A stretch of DNA of 64,000 bases from VRUE01 sp044867925 (GCA_044867925.1 JBIOVV010000118.1:1-64000), one strand, 5' to 3'; positions 15,746-24,577 are shown, counted from the first letter of the stretch. Notes: a model not told the origin generated them from the sequence alone. Translations and numbers: made by a program.

Positions 15746-16675
15746 TCAGTCACCTTCGACGAGGCTAGCGGCGTAGTCGAGGACGATGCGGGCCAGGCGC
15801 AGCCGGCCGGCGGCGCCGTCCATCAGCGTCGCCGTCGCCAGCGTCGGGATCTCGCTGGGCGGCGGGTCCGGGTCGGCCTCGTCGACGACCATCGCGTCGA
15901 TCAGCCCGGCGTAGAGCGAGGCGACGCCGGCGGCGGTCGAGGGACGGCCCAGCGCCTGCATGAAGCGCTCGGTCGGCCCCTTGACGACCTTCCCGGCGAC
16001 GAAGGGGCTGACCGCAATGACCGGCAGGCCGAACTGGGCGATCGCCTCGCGCATCCCCGGCACGGCGAGGATCGGGCCGATGCTGATCACCGGGTTGGAG
16101 GGCCCGATCACGATCGCATCGGCCGAGCGCAGCGCTTCGAGCACCTCCTTGCTCGGCTCTGCCTCGGCGATTCCGTCGAGCTCGACTCCGTGCACCGCGG
16201 GCTCGCCGCGGTCGACGATCAGGTACTCCTGCAGGCCACGCACTCCCGCCGCGGTGTGGACCTTGGTCCGCACCGGCGCCTCGCACATCGGCAGCACCTT
16301 CGCCTCGACCCCGAGCGAGCGGGCGATCTGGGCCTGCGCGGCGGTGAAGCTGCCGTCCTCCTCGACGAACTGGCGGCGGTAGAGGCAGGCGGCGAGATCG
16401 CGGTCGGAGAGGCCGAACCAGCTCGGCGCGCCCAGCTTGGTCAGCCGCTCGAAGACGGTGAAGCTGTCGTCGCGAAGGCCCCAGCCGCGCTCCTCGTCGA
16501 TCTCGCCGCTGAGCCAGTAGGTGACGAGGTCGGGGTCGGGAGCGACGTGGACGCCGAGCGTCTCGATGTCGTCGCCGGTGTTGACGATCACCGAGAGATC
16601 GGCGCCGATCTCCTCCTGCATTCCCGCGGCCAGCTTGGCGCCGCCGGTGCCGCCGGCGAGAAGCGCGATCCTCAT
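15746..16675 (-). CDS. cofD: 2-phospho-L-lactate transferase (CofD/FbiA)
   Basis: Transferase of 309 residues joining the activated phospholactyl or phosphoenolpyruvyl group to FO, giving (dehydro-)F420-0. The start MRIALLAGGTGGAKLAAG and the internal GPSNPVISIGPIL are hallmarks of the family. GDDIETLGVHVAPDPD near 34 carries conserved metal and substrate residues. Length is standard. The gene is followed by cofC and cofE, and preceded by the F420-dependent NADP reductase after 10 bases, forming a four-gene minus-strand F420 operon. Confidence 0.95.
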   Translation of the reverse strand: MRIALLAGGTGGAKLAAGMQEEIGADLSVIVNTGDDIETLGVHVAPDPDLVTYWLSGEIDEERGWGLRDDSFTVFERLTKLGAPSWFGLSDRDLAACLYRRQFVEEDGSFTAAQAQIARSLGVEAKVLPMCEAPVRTKVHTAAGVRGLQEYLIVDRGEPAVHGVELDGIAEAEPSKEVLEALRSADAIVIGPSNPVISIGPILAVPGMREAIAQFGLPVIAVSPFVAGKVVKGPTERFMQALGRPSTAAGVASLYAGLIDAMVVDEADPDPPPSEIPTLATATLMDGAAGRLRLARIVLDYAASLVEGD

Positions 16676-16685
16676 CGGGGCGCGC

Positions 16686-17378
16686 TCAAGCCCAGTGGTC
16701 GCCGTCGGGCAGGCCGGTGAGCTGGATGCCGGCGTGAGTCTTGTAGCGCGTGTTGACCGAGATCAGCATCGGCGTCAGCTGCTCGACGATGCGGGCCATC
16801 TCCAAGGCGCCGGCGTTGACCGGGCGCAGGCCGGGGATCAGCTCGATCAGGCGGGCCACCCGCGCCTTGTCGGCCTTGCGGTCGCCGCAGACCAGCACGT
16901 CCTCGTCCAGCTCGGCCTCGGGGTCGGCGAGGATGGGGGCGCCGACCGTGTGCAGGGCGGCGATCACGGTGACGCCGTCGGGCACCATCTCCTGGGCCTG
17001 CTGGGCGGCGGAGCCCTGCCAGACGCCGAGCGAGCGCGTCGCCTTGCCGCTCACCGCGGCGGCGAGCGGCACCGTGCAGTCGACCAGGATCTGGCCCGGC
17101 CGCAACGCCTCGCGCAGGTTGTTGAGGTTCTCCGACTGGGCGCGGAAGGGGACGGTGAGGAAGACGATCTCGCCCTGCTTGGCGGCCTCCTCGTTCAGCG
17201 CCCCTTCGATCCGGGCGCCCGGCGCCTTCTCGCCCAGCTTCGCCGCCGCCTCGCCGGCACGCTCTGCCGAGCGTGAGCCGAGTACGACCGCGGCGCCCGC
17301 CTTGGCCCAGCGCAGAGCCAGGCCGGCACCGAGCGCACCGGTGCCGCCGACGATCGGGATGGTGGGGAGGTCCGCCAC
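16686..17378 (-). CDS. fno: F420H2:NADP oxidoreductase
   Basis: Reductase of 230 residues moving hydride between NADPH and F420. An N-terminal Rossmann fold is visible, with IVGGTGALGAGLALRWA (a GXGXXG-type loop) and VLGSRSAERA, whose Ser-Arg pair fits NADP selectivity. VFLTVPFRA and GVTVIAALHTVGAPIL are family-typical. The start is GTG at 17378, 28 bases from the divergent SDR gene, so both promoters share this very short region. As first gene of the cof operon it probably supplies reduced F420 for the dependent oxidoreductases. Confidence 0.9.
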   Translation of the reverse strand: MADLPTIPIVGGTGALGAGLALRWAKAGAAVVLGSRSAERAGEAAAKLGEKAPGARIEGALNEEAAKQGEIVFLTVPFRAQSENLNNLREALRPGQILVDCTVPLAAAVSGKATRSLGVWQGSAAQQAQEMVPDGVTVIAALHTVGAPILADPEAELDEDVLVCGDRKADKARVARLIELIPGLRPVNAGALEMARIVEQLTPMLISVNTRYKTHAGIQLTGLPDGDHWA

Positions 17379-17406
17379 GGACGCGCCAGTCTATGCTGCT
17401 CGGCGC

Positions 17407-18141
17407 ATGAGGCTGGAGGGACGAAAGGCTCTGGTGACCGGTGGCGCCAGCGGCATCGGCGCCGCGATCGCCGCACGGCTCGCCGCCGAGGGGGCCGAGG
17501 TCTGGGTCGGCGACATCGACGCCGAGGGCGCGGAGAGGGTCGCCGGCGAGGTCAACGGCCACGCGCTCGAGCTCGACGTGACCGACCTCGAGTCGGCCAA
17601 CGCCGCGGTCGAGGCGGTCGGCACGCTGGACGTCCTCGTCAACAACGCCGGCACCGACGAGTTCGGCTTCTTCACCTACACCACGCCCGAGCAGTGGCAG
17701 CGGGTGATCGCGATCAACCTCGTCGGCGTGCTCAACTGCACCCACGCGGCGCTGCCCGTCATGCAACGGGCCAAATACGGCCGCATCCTCAGCATCTCCT
17801 CGGAGGCGGGGCGGGTCGGCTCCAAGGGCTCGGCCGTCTACTCGGCCGCCAAGGCCGGCATCGTCGGCTTCATGAAGGCGATCGCGCGCGAGAACGCCCG
17901 CTACGGCATCACCGCCAACTCGATCGCCCCGGGCCCGATCGAGACCCCGTTGCTGATGGGGGCCAAGGAGTTCGGCGAGATCGGCGAGAAGGTGATCGAG
18001 ACGATGAAGGCCTCGACCCAGATGGGCCGCCTCGGCCAGCCCGAGGAGGTTGCGGCCGCCGCGGCCTTCCTCGTCTCCGACGACGCCACCTACGTCACCG
18101 GTGAGACGCTCGGCGTCAGCGGCGGCCTGGGGATGGTCTGA
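17407..18141 (+). CDS. Short-chain dehydrogenase/reductase (FabG-like)
   Basis: SDR-family oxidoreductase of 244 residues. The cofactor loop TGGASGIG is at 11-18, NNAG near 80, and the catalytic Ser with YSAAKAG near 140-150. The Asp of VGDIDAEG suggests NAD preference. This protein class reduces or oxidises 3-hydroxyacyl intermediates, and the following thioesterase, HMG-CoA lyase and carboxylase genes suggest a role in acyl-CoA degradation. Its stop overlaps the next start (TGATG). Confidence 0.88.
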   Translation: MRLEGRKALVTGGASGIGAAIAARLAAEGAEVWVGDIDAEGAERVAGEVNGHALELDVTDLESANAAVEAVGTLDVLVNNAGTDEFGFFTYTTPEQWQRVIAINLVGVLNCTHAALPVMQRAKYGRILSISSEAGRVGSKGSAVYSAAKAGIVGFMKAIARENARYGITANSIAPGPIETPLLMGAKEFGEIGEKVIETMKASTQMGRLGQPEEVAAAAAFLVSDDATYVTGETLGVSGGLGMV

Positions 18142-18527
18142 TGGGCGACATCGAGGGGCTGGTGCCGGGGCTCGAGCGCAGCGACGAGTTCACGGTCGCG
18201 CCGCCGCTGGTCACCAACGTCGGCGGCACGATCGGCACGGGCGTGCTCTCGACGCCGGGGATGATCGGGATGATGGAGGGCAGCGCCTCGATGCTGGCCT
18301 ACGAGCATCTGCCCGAGGGCCAGGCGACGGTCGGCTTCGAGGTCTGCATCAAGCACGTGGCGGCCGCGGCCGAAGGGGCGAGCTGCCAGACGCGCGCCAC
18401 CTTGCGCGAGGTCGTCGACGGGCGCAAGCTGCGCTTCGACGTAGAGGTGAGCGAAGGCGAGCGCACGATCGGCGTCGGCACCCACGAGCGCCGCGTGGTC
18501 GGCCAGGCCGGCCCGCCGACCGCGTAG
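18141..18527 (+). CDS. Hotdog-fold thioesterase, FlK-like
   Basis: Thioesterase of 128 residues resembling the fluoroacetyl-CoA thioesterase FlK group. The segment GVLSTPGMIGMMEGSASMLA is the typical active-site helix region, and the single hotdog fold continues to FDVEVSEGERTIGVGTHERRVV. Members of this group hydrolyse short acyl-CoAs, and few act on fluoroacetyl-CoA. The position inside an acyl-CoA catabolic cluster suggests ordinary housekeeping of CoA esters. The start overlaps the SDR stop. Confidence 0.8.
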   Translation: MGDIEGLVPGLERSDEFTVAPPLVTNVGGTIGTGVLSTPGMIGMMEGSASMLAYEHLPEGQATVGFEVCIKHVAAAAEGASCQTRATLREVVDGRKLRFDVEVSEGERTIGVGTHERRVVGQAGPPTA

Positions 18528-18537
18528 CCTCGTCTCG

Positions 18538-19467
18538 ATGAGCCCGCTGCCGAGCAAGGTCCGCATCCGCGAGGTCGGCCCGCGCGACGGCTTCCAGAAC
18601 GAGCCGGAGACGATTCCGACGGCGGAGAAGATCCGCCTCGTCGATCTGCTCTCGGCGACGGGGCTGAAGCGACTCGAGGTGACCTCGTTCGTGCGGCCCG
18701 AGGTGATCCCGCAGCTGGGCGACGCGGAGGAGGTGCTGGCCGGGGTGCAGCGGCGCGAGGACGTCGCCTTCTCGGTGCTGATCCCCAACGAGCGGGGCCT
18801 GGAGCGGGCGCTGGCGCTGCGCGATCGCTTCGATGAGGTCAACGTCTTCGTCTCCGCCTCGGAGACCCACAACCGCAAGAACGTCAACCGCTCGATCGAG
18901 GAGTCGCTCGAGGGGCTGGAGCGCACGCTGGCGACCGCGCGCGAGGCGGGGCTGCGTTGCGAGGGGGTGATCTCGACCTCCTTCGGCTGTCCCTACGAGG
19001 GCGAGGTGTCCGCGGAGCGGGTCTTCGGCATCGCCGAGCGCCTCGCCGTGGCCGGCTGCGCCGAGGTCGGCTTCGGCGACACGACCGGGATGGCCAATCC
19101 GCGCCAGGCCGGCGAGTTCTTTGCCGCCGCCCGCGAGCGCCTCGCCGGGGTCGAGCTGACCGCCCACTTCCACAACACGCGCGGGCAGGGCTTGGCCAAC
19201 GTGCTGGCGGCGCTGGAGCAGGGCATCGACTCCTTCGAGTCGAGCTTCGGCGAGCTCGGCGGTTGCCCGGTGCCGCCGGGCGCCACCGGCAACATCGCCA
19301 GCGAGGATGTGGTCTCGATGCTGCACGAGATGGGCGTCGAGACCGGGGTGGACCTGGCGGCGCTGGTCGCGGCCTCGCGTGAGGCGCAGGGCGTGCTGGG
19401 GCGGCGTCTTGGCTCACACGTGCTGACCGCCGGCCCGGTCGATTGGCATCGCGGCCAGTCCCAATAG
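18538..19467 (+). CDS. Hydroxymethylglutaryl-CoA lyase
   Basis: TIM-barrel lyase of 309 residues that cleaves HMG-CoA to acetoacetate and acetyl-CoA, the last step of leucine degradation. Seen are EVGPRDGFQNEP near the N-terminus with the metal and catalytic residues, VGFGDTTGMANP, HFHNTRGQG with metal-binding His pair, and GGCPVPPGATGN carrying the catalytic Cys loop. Length is normal. Neighbouring carboxylase and acetoacetyl-CoA synthetase genes fit the same pathway. Confidence 0.93.
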   Translation: MSPLPSKVRIREVGPRDGFQNEPETIPTAEKIRLVDLLSATGLKRLEVTSFVRPEVIPQLGDAEEVLAGVQRREDVAFSVLIPNERGLERALALRDRFDEVNVFVSASETHNRKNVNRSIEESLEGLERTLATAREAGLRCEGVISTSFGCPYEGEVSAERVFGIAERLAVAGCAEVGFGDTTGMANPRQAGEFFAAARERLAGVELTAHFHNTRGQGLANVLAALEQGIDSFESSFGELGGCPVPPGATGNIASEDVVSMLHEMGVETGVDLAALVAASREAQGVLGRRLGSHVLTAGPVDWHRGQSQ

Positions 19468-19478
19468 GCTCCACCACC

Positions 19479-20999
19479 GTGTCCGACTTCAAGCAAGCGC
19501 TCGAGACGGCCCTCGCCGGGGGGCCGCAGCGCCATCACGAGAAGACCGAGGAGCAGGGCAAGCTGCCGGTGCGCGAGCGGGTCGAGCGCCTCGTCGACGC
19601 CGGCTCCTTCGCCGAGGAGGCTGCGCTCGCCAACTGGGACCAGGAGGGTCTCGGCGCCGACGGCGTCGTCACCGGCCTGGCCACGATCGACGGCCGCCGC
19701 GTCGCCCTGATGGCCAACGACCCGACGGTCAAGGCCGGCTCCTGGGGGCCGAAGACGGTCGAGAAGATCCTCCGCATCCAGGAACGGGCTCTGAGCCAGC
19801 GGGTGCCGATGGTCTACCTGGTCGACTCGGCCGGAGCCCGGATCACCGACCAGGTGCAGATGTTCCCCGGCCGCCGCGGGGCCGGACGGATCTTCCACAA
19901 CGAGGTGCGGCTCTCCGGCCAGGTGCCCCAGGTCTGCCTGCTCTTCGGGCCGAGCGCCGCCGGCGGCGCCTACATCCCGGCCTTCTGCGACGTCGTGATC
20001 ATGCGCGACGGCAACGCCTCGATGTACCTGGGCTCGCCGCGGATGGCGGAGATGGTGATCGGCGAAACGGTGACCCTGGAGGAGATGGGCGGCGCCAAGA
20101 TGCACACCGGCGTCTCCGGCTGCGGCCACTTCCTGGTCAAGAGCGACGAGGAGGCGATCGACCTCGCCAAGCGCTATCTCTCCTTCATGCCGGGCAGCTG
20201 GCAGGAGGAGCCGCCGCCGGCGCCGCCGGCCGAGCCGGCCTCGCGGACGCCGATCGCCGATATCGTCCCCGCGGACGAGAACCGGCCCTTCGACATGCAG
20301 CTGCTGCTCGACTCGCTGCTCGACGCCGAGAGCTTCCTGCCCGTGCACAAGCGCTGGGCGAAGGAGCTGATCGTCGGCTACGGACGGCTCGACGGCCGCG
20401 TCGTCGGCGTCGTCGCCAACCAGCCCAAGTACACCGGCGGCGTGCTCTTCGTCGACTCGGCCGACAAGGCGGCGCGCTTCATCCAGACCTGCAACGCCTT
20501 CAACGTGCCGCTGCTCTTCCTCGCTGACGTGCCCGGCTTCATGATCGGCACCGGGGTCGAGCGCCAGGGGATCATCCGCCACGGGGCGAAGATGATCAGC
20601 GCCGTCTCCGAAGCGACCGTGCCGAAGATCTCGGTGGTGGTGCGCAAGGCCTACGGCGCCGGCCTCTACGCGATGGCCGGGCCGGCCTTCGAGCCCGACT
20701 GCTGCATCGCGCTGCCCAGCGCCTCGATCGCTGTGATGGGGCCGCAGGCCGCCATCAACGCCGTCTTCTACAACCAGATCCAGGCGATCGAGGACGAGGC
20801 CGAGCGCGAGCAGTTCGTCGCCCGGAAGCGCGAGGAATACGCCGAGGACATCGATCTCCTCCACCTCGCCTCCGAGCTCGTCGTCGACGCGGTGGTCGAT
20901 CCCGCCGAGCTGCGCGGCGACCTGATCAAGCGCTTCGCGATGACCGCTGGCAAGGATCGCTCCTTCGCCACCCGCCGCAACCCGGTTACCCCCGCCTGA
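19479..20999 (+). CDS. Acyl-CoA carboxylase beta (carboxyltransferase) subunit
   Basis: Biotin-dependent carboxyltransferase subunit of 506 residues, from the group acting on methylcrotonyl-, propionyl- or geranyl-CoA. KLPVRERVERLVDAGSF opens the family region. The N-lobe glycine-rich oxyanion region SAAGGAYIPAFCDVV is near 160, and the C-lobe has NQPKYTGGVLFVDSADKAAR and KAYGAGLYAMAGPAF. GTG 19479 is preferred, as the 12 codons before it lie in the HMG-CoA lyase stop region. No alpha (biotin carboxylase) gene is adjacent. Next to HMG-CoA lyase, methylcrotonyl-CoA is a likely substrate. Confidence 0.87.
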   Translation: MSDFKQALETALAGGPQRHHEKTEEQGKLPVRERVERLVDAGSFAEEAALANWDQEGLGADGVVTGLATIDGRRVALMANDPTVKAGSWGPKTVEKILRIQERALSQRVPMVYLVDSAGARITDQVQMFPGRRGAGRIFHNEVRLSGQVPQVCLLFGPSAAGGAYIPAFCDVVIMRDGNASMYLGSPRMAEMVIGETVTLEEMGGAKMHTGVSGCGHFLVKSDEEAIDLAKRYLSFMPGSWQEEPPPAPPAEPASRTPIADIVPADENRPFDMQLLLDSLLDAESFLPVHKRWAKELIVGYGRLDGRVVGVVANQPKYTGGVLFVDSADKAARFIQTCNAFNVPLLFLADVPGFMIGTGVERQGIIRHGAKMISAVSEATVPKISVVVRKAYGAGLYAMAGPAFEPDCCIALPSASIAVMGPQAAINAVFYNQIQAIEDEAEREQFVARKREEYAEDIDLLHLASELVVDAVVDPAELRGDLIKRFAMTAGKDRSFATRRNPVTPA

Positions 21000-21005
21000 A
21001 CGGCG

Positions 21006-21050
21006 GGTGCAACGTTTTATGGCTCCGGTCGAACCGAAAGACGTTGCACC
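21006..21050. repeat. 45-base stem-loop with GGTGCAACGT arms
   Basis: GGTGCAACGT at 21006-21015 pairs perfectly with ACGTTGCACC at 21041-21050. The interior has a smaller CGGTCGAACCG-type hairpin. It lies between the convergent carboxylase and acetoacetyl-CoA synthetase genes. A second 45-base element with the same GGTGCAACG core and total length occurs at 43708-43752. Confidence 0.85.
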
Positions 21051-21056
21051 TTGGGG

Positions 21057-23036
21057 TCAGGTGTCCAGTTCAGCCGCCATCTTCGTGAAGTAGTCGAGCG
21101 CCGCCGGGTTGGCGAGCGAGTCGCGGCTGGCGGCCTGCTCGGCCGGTGTGCCCATCAGGATCCGCTTCACCGGCACCTCGAGCACCTTGCCGCTGAGCGT
21201 GCGGGGCACCTCGGCGATCGCGAAGACCTCGTCGGGGACGTGGCGCGGCGAGCACTGCGCACGTACCCGCTTGGCGATCTCGGCGCGCAGCCCGTCGTCC
21301 AGCTCGGCACCCTCGCGCAGGACGATGAAGAGCGGCATCCAGCCCTCGGTGTCGGGACGGGGGATGTCGACGACGAGCGCGTCGACGACCTCGTCGAGGC
21401 TGAGCACGGCGCGGTAGATCTCGCTCGTCCCCATGCGGATGCCGGAGCGGTTGATGGTCGAGTCCGAGCGGCCGTAGATCACCGCCGTTCCCCTTGCGGT
21501 GATTTCGATCCAGTCGCCATGGCGCCAGATGCCCGGGAAGAGCTCGAAGTAGCTGGCCCGGTAGCGGCTGCCGTCGGGATCGCCCCAGAAGCAGACCGGC
21601 ATCGAGGGCATCGGCTCGGTGACGACGAGCTCGCCGACCTCGTCGGTCACGGCCCGGCCGCTCTCGTCCCAGGCCTCGACCGCGGCGCCGAGCGCGCGCC
21701 CCTGCAGCTCACCGCGGTATACCGGCAGCAGGGCGACGCCGCCGACGAAGGCGGTGCAGAGGTCGGTGCCGCCGCTGGTCGAGAAGAGCCAGGTGTCGGC
21801 GCCGAGGTGCTCGTAGATCCAGTCGAAGCCCTCGGGGGCGAGGGGCGAGCCGGTCGAGCCGACCGCCTCGAGGCGGCTGAGGTCGCGACCGCTGCCCGGC
21901 TCGACCCCGGCCTTCATGCAGGCGGCGATGTAGGAGGCGCTGGTGCCGAACATCGTCACCCCGGCCCGCTCGGCGAGGTCCCAGAGCACGCCCATGTCGG
22001 GGTGGCCCGGGTTGCCGTCGTAGAGGACGATCGCGGCGCGGGTCAGCAGGCCGGAGACGAGGAAGTTCCACATCATCCAGCCGGTCGTGGTGAACCAGAA
22101 GAGACGGTCGCCGGGGTGGGCGTCGACGTGGAGGTTGAGCTTCTTCAGGTGCTCGAGCAGGATGCCGCCCTGCGACTGCACGATCGCCTTCGGCAGTCCG
22201 GTGGTGCCGGAGGAGTAGAGGACCCAGAGCGGGTGGTCGAAGGGGACGCGCTCGAAGCGGAGCTCGGCGCCTTTCCCGGGTTCGAGCAGCTCGTCCCAGC
22301 GGATCGCGTCGCGCAGCGGCGCCAGGTCGGGTTCGGGATCGAGGTAGGGAAGGACGACCGTGCGCTCGAGGCTCGGCATCTCCGCCTGCAGCTTGGCCAG
22401 GGTCTCGCGCCGATCGAAGTCCTTGCCGCCGTAGCGGTAGCCGTCGACGGCGAAGAGCACCTTGGGCTCGATCTGGGCGAAGCGGTCGACGACGCTGGCG
22501 GGGCCGAAGTCGGGCGAGCAGCTCGACCAGATCGCGCCGATGCCGGCGCTGGCGAGGAAGGCGACGATCGCCTCGGGGACGTTCGGCATGTAGGCGACGA
22601 CGCGGTCGCCGCGCTCGACCCCGAGCGCCCGCAGGCCGGCCGCCGTCGCGGCCACCTGGGCGCGCAGCTCGCCCCAGCTCAGCTCCTCGAGCCGGCGCAG
22701 CTCGGAGGCGTGCAGGATCGCCGTCTCAGCGTCGTCCTTGCCGGCGAAGACGTGCTCGGCGTAGTTGAGGCTGGCGCCGGCGAACCACTCGGCGCCCGGC
22801 ATCTCGCGGCTGCCCAGCACCCGCTCGGCCTCGCCGTCGGCCTGCACGCCGAAGAAGTCCCAGATCGACGACCAGAAGCTCTCGAGATCGTCTACCGACC
22901 AGCGCCAGAGGTCGTCGTAGGTGTCGAAGTGGAGCCCGCGCTCGGCCCCGAGCCAGCGCATGTACTCGCGCAGGCGCGAGCGCTCGACCAGCTCGGCGGA
23001 GGGCTCCCAGAGCTTCTCGGGCGTTGGCCGGCTCAC
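21057..23036 (-). CDS. Acetoacetyl-CoA synthetase
   Basis: AMP-forming ligase of 659 residues activating acetoacetate to acetoacetyl-CoA. The N-terminal region contains ESFWSSIWDFFGV, ASLNYAEHVF and YSSGTTGLPKAI (adenylate-forming signature), and later TSASYIAACMK, STGSPLAPEGFDWIY and SGGTDLCTAF, all characteristic of acetoacetate-CoA ligases. The C-terminal lid ends with RTLSGKVLEVPVKRIL, containing the catalytic Lys. GTG 23036 is the start, overlapping the stop of the MBL gene (GTGA). With HMG-CoA lyase it would recycle acetoacetate into central metabolism. Confidence 0.92.
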   Translation of the reverse strand: MSRPTPEKLWEPSAELVERSRLREYMRWLGAERGLHFDTYDDLWRWSVDDLESFWSSIWDFFGVQADGEAERVLGSREMPGAEWFAGASLNYAEHVFAGKDDAETAILHASELRRLEELSWGELRAQVAATAAGLRALGVERGDRVVAYMPNVPEAIVAFLASAGIGAIWSSCSPDFGPASVVDRFAQIEPKVLFAVDGYRYGGKDFDRRETLAKLQAEMPSLERTVVLPYLDPEPDLAPLRDAIRWDELLEPGKGAELRFERVPFDHPLWVLYSSGTTGLPKAIVQSQGGILLEHLKKLNLHVDAHPGDRLFWFTTTGWMMWNFLVSGLLTRAAIVLYDGNPGHPDMGVLWDLAERAGVTMFGTSASYIAACMKAGVEPGSGRDLSRLEAVGSTGSPLAPEGFDWIYEHLGADTWLFSTSGGTDLCTAFVGGVALLPVYRGELQGRALGAAVEAWDESGRAVTDEVGELVVTEPMPSMPVCFWGDPDGSRYRASYFELFPGIWRHGDWIEITARGTAVIYGRSDSTINRSGIRMGTSEIYRAVLSLDEVVDALVVDIPRPDTEGWMPLFIVLREGAELDDGLRAEIAKRVRAQCSPRHVPDEVFAIAEVPRTLSGKVLEVPVKRILMGTPAEQAASRDSLANPAALDYFTKMAAELDT

Positions 23037-23866
23037 GCCGCGGCGGCGCCGGCGCTCGCCTGTGCGAGGTCGAGCTCGTGCGGATCGTGCGAGCAGAGCA
23101 GGCGCACGTCGTCGCCGTGGCGGGAGGCGAGCTCGCGGAGGCGCTCCTGGTTCGCCAGGCGCTGGCGGCGGTCGGCGTTGTTGAGGTTCTGGAAGAGGCG
23201 CAGGCCCGGCGGGCAGGAGGGGGGAGTGGCGATCTCGTCGTGATGGAAGTAGGCGTCGCCGCAGTGCAGCAGCCAGCTCTCGCCGGTCTTGATCGCGATC
23301 CCGGTGTGGCCCAGCGAGTGCCCGATCAGCGGCACCATCAGCACTTCGGCGCCGAGGTCGGGGAGGATCTTCACCCCCGCGAAGCCGAACCACTCGTCCC
23401 CTTCGACCTCGTGTCGGACCCAGCGGGGGTTGTGCTGCCAGTGGGCCTTGCGGTAGCGGGGCCGGTCGCGCAGGCTGGGGTCGAGCGCCGCGTCGAGTTC
23501 CCTGGCGAGGACATGGACCTCGGCCGCCGGGAAGTCGGGCAGCCCGCCGGAGTGATCGGGATCGAGGTGCGTGGTGACGATCTGGCGCACGTCGCCGGCG
23601 GCGAAGCCGAGCGCCTCGACCTGCTTCAACGCGGTCTCGCCGATCTCGGCTTGCGGTCGCATCAGCGCAAACGCGGCGCCGAGCTGGCGCGGGTTGCGCG
23701 TGTCCTCGACCCCGAAGCCGGTGTCGAGCAGGACGAGCCCGTTATCGCCCTCGATCAGCAGGCAGTGGCAGACGACCCGGCCGGGGGCGAGCAGGGCGCC
23801 TTTGCCGTTGATCAAGCGCGCTCCGTGGGGGCACATCGTCCCGCAGTTGAGGTGGTGGATCCGCAT
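23033..23866 (-). CDS. MBL-fold metallohydrolase, quorum-quenching lactonase-like
   Basis: Metallo-beta-lactamase-fold hydrolase of 277 residues. The zinc motif THLDPDHSGG (HXDXDH type), then GHSLGHTGI and the Asp of LLHCGDAYFH give a complete dinuclear site. The N-terminal LLDTGFGVEDTRNP resembles AHL-lactonase relatives, but a substrate cannot be named. It is translationally coupled to the downstream acetoacetyl-CoA synthetase by a GTGA overlap, so the pair is expressed together. Confidence 0.85.
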   Translation of the reverse strand: MRIHHLNCGTMCPHGARLINGKGALLAPGRVVCHCLLIEGDNGLVLLDTGFGVEDTRNPRQLGAAFALMRPQAEIGETALKQVEALGFAAGDVRQIVTTHLDPDHSGGLPDFPAAEVHVLARELDAALDPSLRDRPRYRKAHWQHNPRWVRHEVEGDEWFGFAGVKILPDLGAEVLMVPLIGHSLGHTGIAIKTGESWLLHCGDAYFHHDEIATPPSCPPGLRLFQNLNNADRRQRLANQERLRELASRHGDDVRLLCSHDPHELDLAQASAGAAAA

Positions 23867-23906
23867 CCCGGCGCGCCAGTCTAAACCGCTCTATCGTTCT
23901 TGCCGG

Positions 23907-23990
23907 GCCGGAGTGGCGGAATTGGCATACGCGATCGACTCAAAATCGATTGCCCTTGCGGGCTTGTGGGTTCGAGTCCCACCTCCGGCA
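23907..23990 (+). tRNA. tRNA-Leu (CAA)
   Basis: Class II tRNA of 84 bases with a long variable arm. Acceptor GCCGGAG at 23907-23913 pairs CTCCGGC at 23983-23989. The anticodon loop CTCAAAA gives anticodon CAA. The T-loop GGTTCGAGTCC is standard. CCA is not encoded. Confidence 0.95.
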
Positions 23991-24040
23991 TAGAGTTGCG
24001 CGGCCATCGGGGCAAATGGCTGGATGCCCTGGCCGCGGCG

Positions 24041-24577
24041 CTAGGCGGCGAGCGGGGAGCCGCCTTCGGGTGAGGCGCCGTAGTCCTCGCCGGAGCCGAT
24101 CGGGCGCTCCTCCTCGACGTGCCAGTTCTGGTTGAAGCCGTAGAGGGCGACCGCGATCAGGATCAGTTGCAGGATTGCCAGGATCACGACCAGCAGGCCG
24201 ATCAGCGGCGAGGGGAGAAGCCCCTCGTCGAAGCCGGTCTTGTCGCGAGCGAACCAGCTGTCGGCGCCGACCGCGCAGAAGATCGCCAGGATCATCGAGA
24301 GCGCGGCGGCCACCGGCAGGATGCCGCGGCTCCACCTGAAGACGAGGAAGGCGAAGAACGCGTAGAGCAGCGCGTAGATGATGCAGATGATTCCCATGCC
24401 GCTGCCGCCGGTCATCAGCGAGAAGCCGGTGATCGTGACCAGCGCCGCGATCGCCGCAGTGGCAGCGAGCAGCAGGACGAGCACGAACTTAGTCGTGACC
24501 GACTCGGCTTTTTCCCGATTTGGCCGCCACAACTCGTAGCCCGGCCTGACCTCTCCTACCGCCACGCAAACGATCAT
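24041..24577 (-). CDS. Four-helix membrane protein of unknown function
   Basis: A protein of 178 residues with about four hydrophobic segments (roughly 30-50, 58-80, 83-105 and 125-148). The polar, Glu/Gly/Ser-rich tail (about 150-178) is presumably cytoplasmic. I do not recognise a family; it looks like one of the small Pro/Ala-poor multi-span proteins of actinobacteria. ATG 24577 is the longest start and no strong ribosome site supports it, so the first 25 residues, which are polar, may not be translated. It lies alone between two leucine tRNA genes. Confidence 0.65.
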   Translation of the reverse strand: MIVCVAVGEVRPGYELWRPNREKAESVTTKFVLVLLLAATAAIAALVTITGFSLMTGGSGMGIICIIYALLYAFFAFLVFRWSRGILPVAAALSMILAIFCAVGADSWFARDKTGFDEGLLPSPLIGLLVVILAILQLILIAVALYGFNQNWHVEEERPIGSGEDYGASPEGGSPLAA

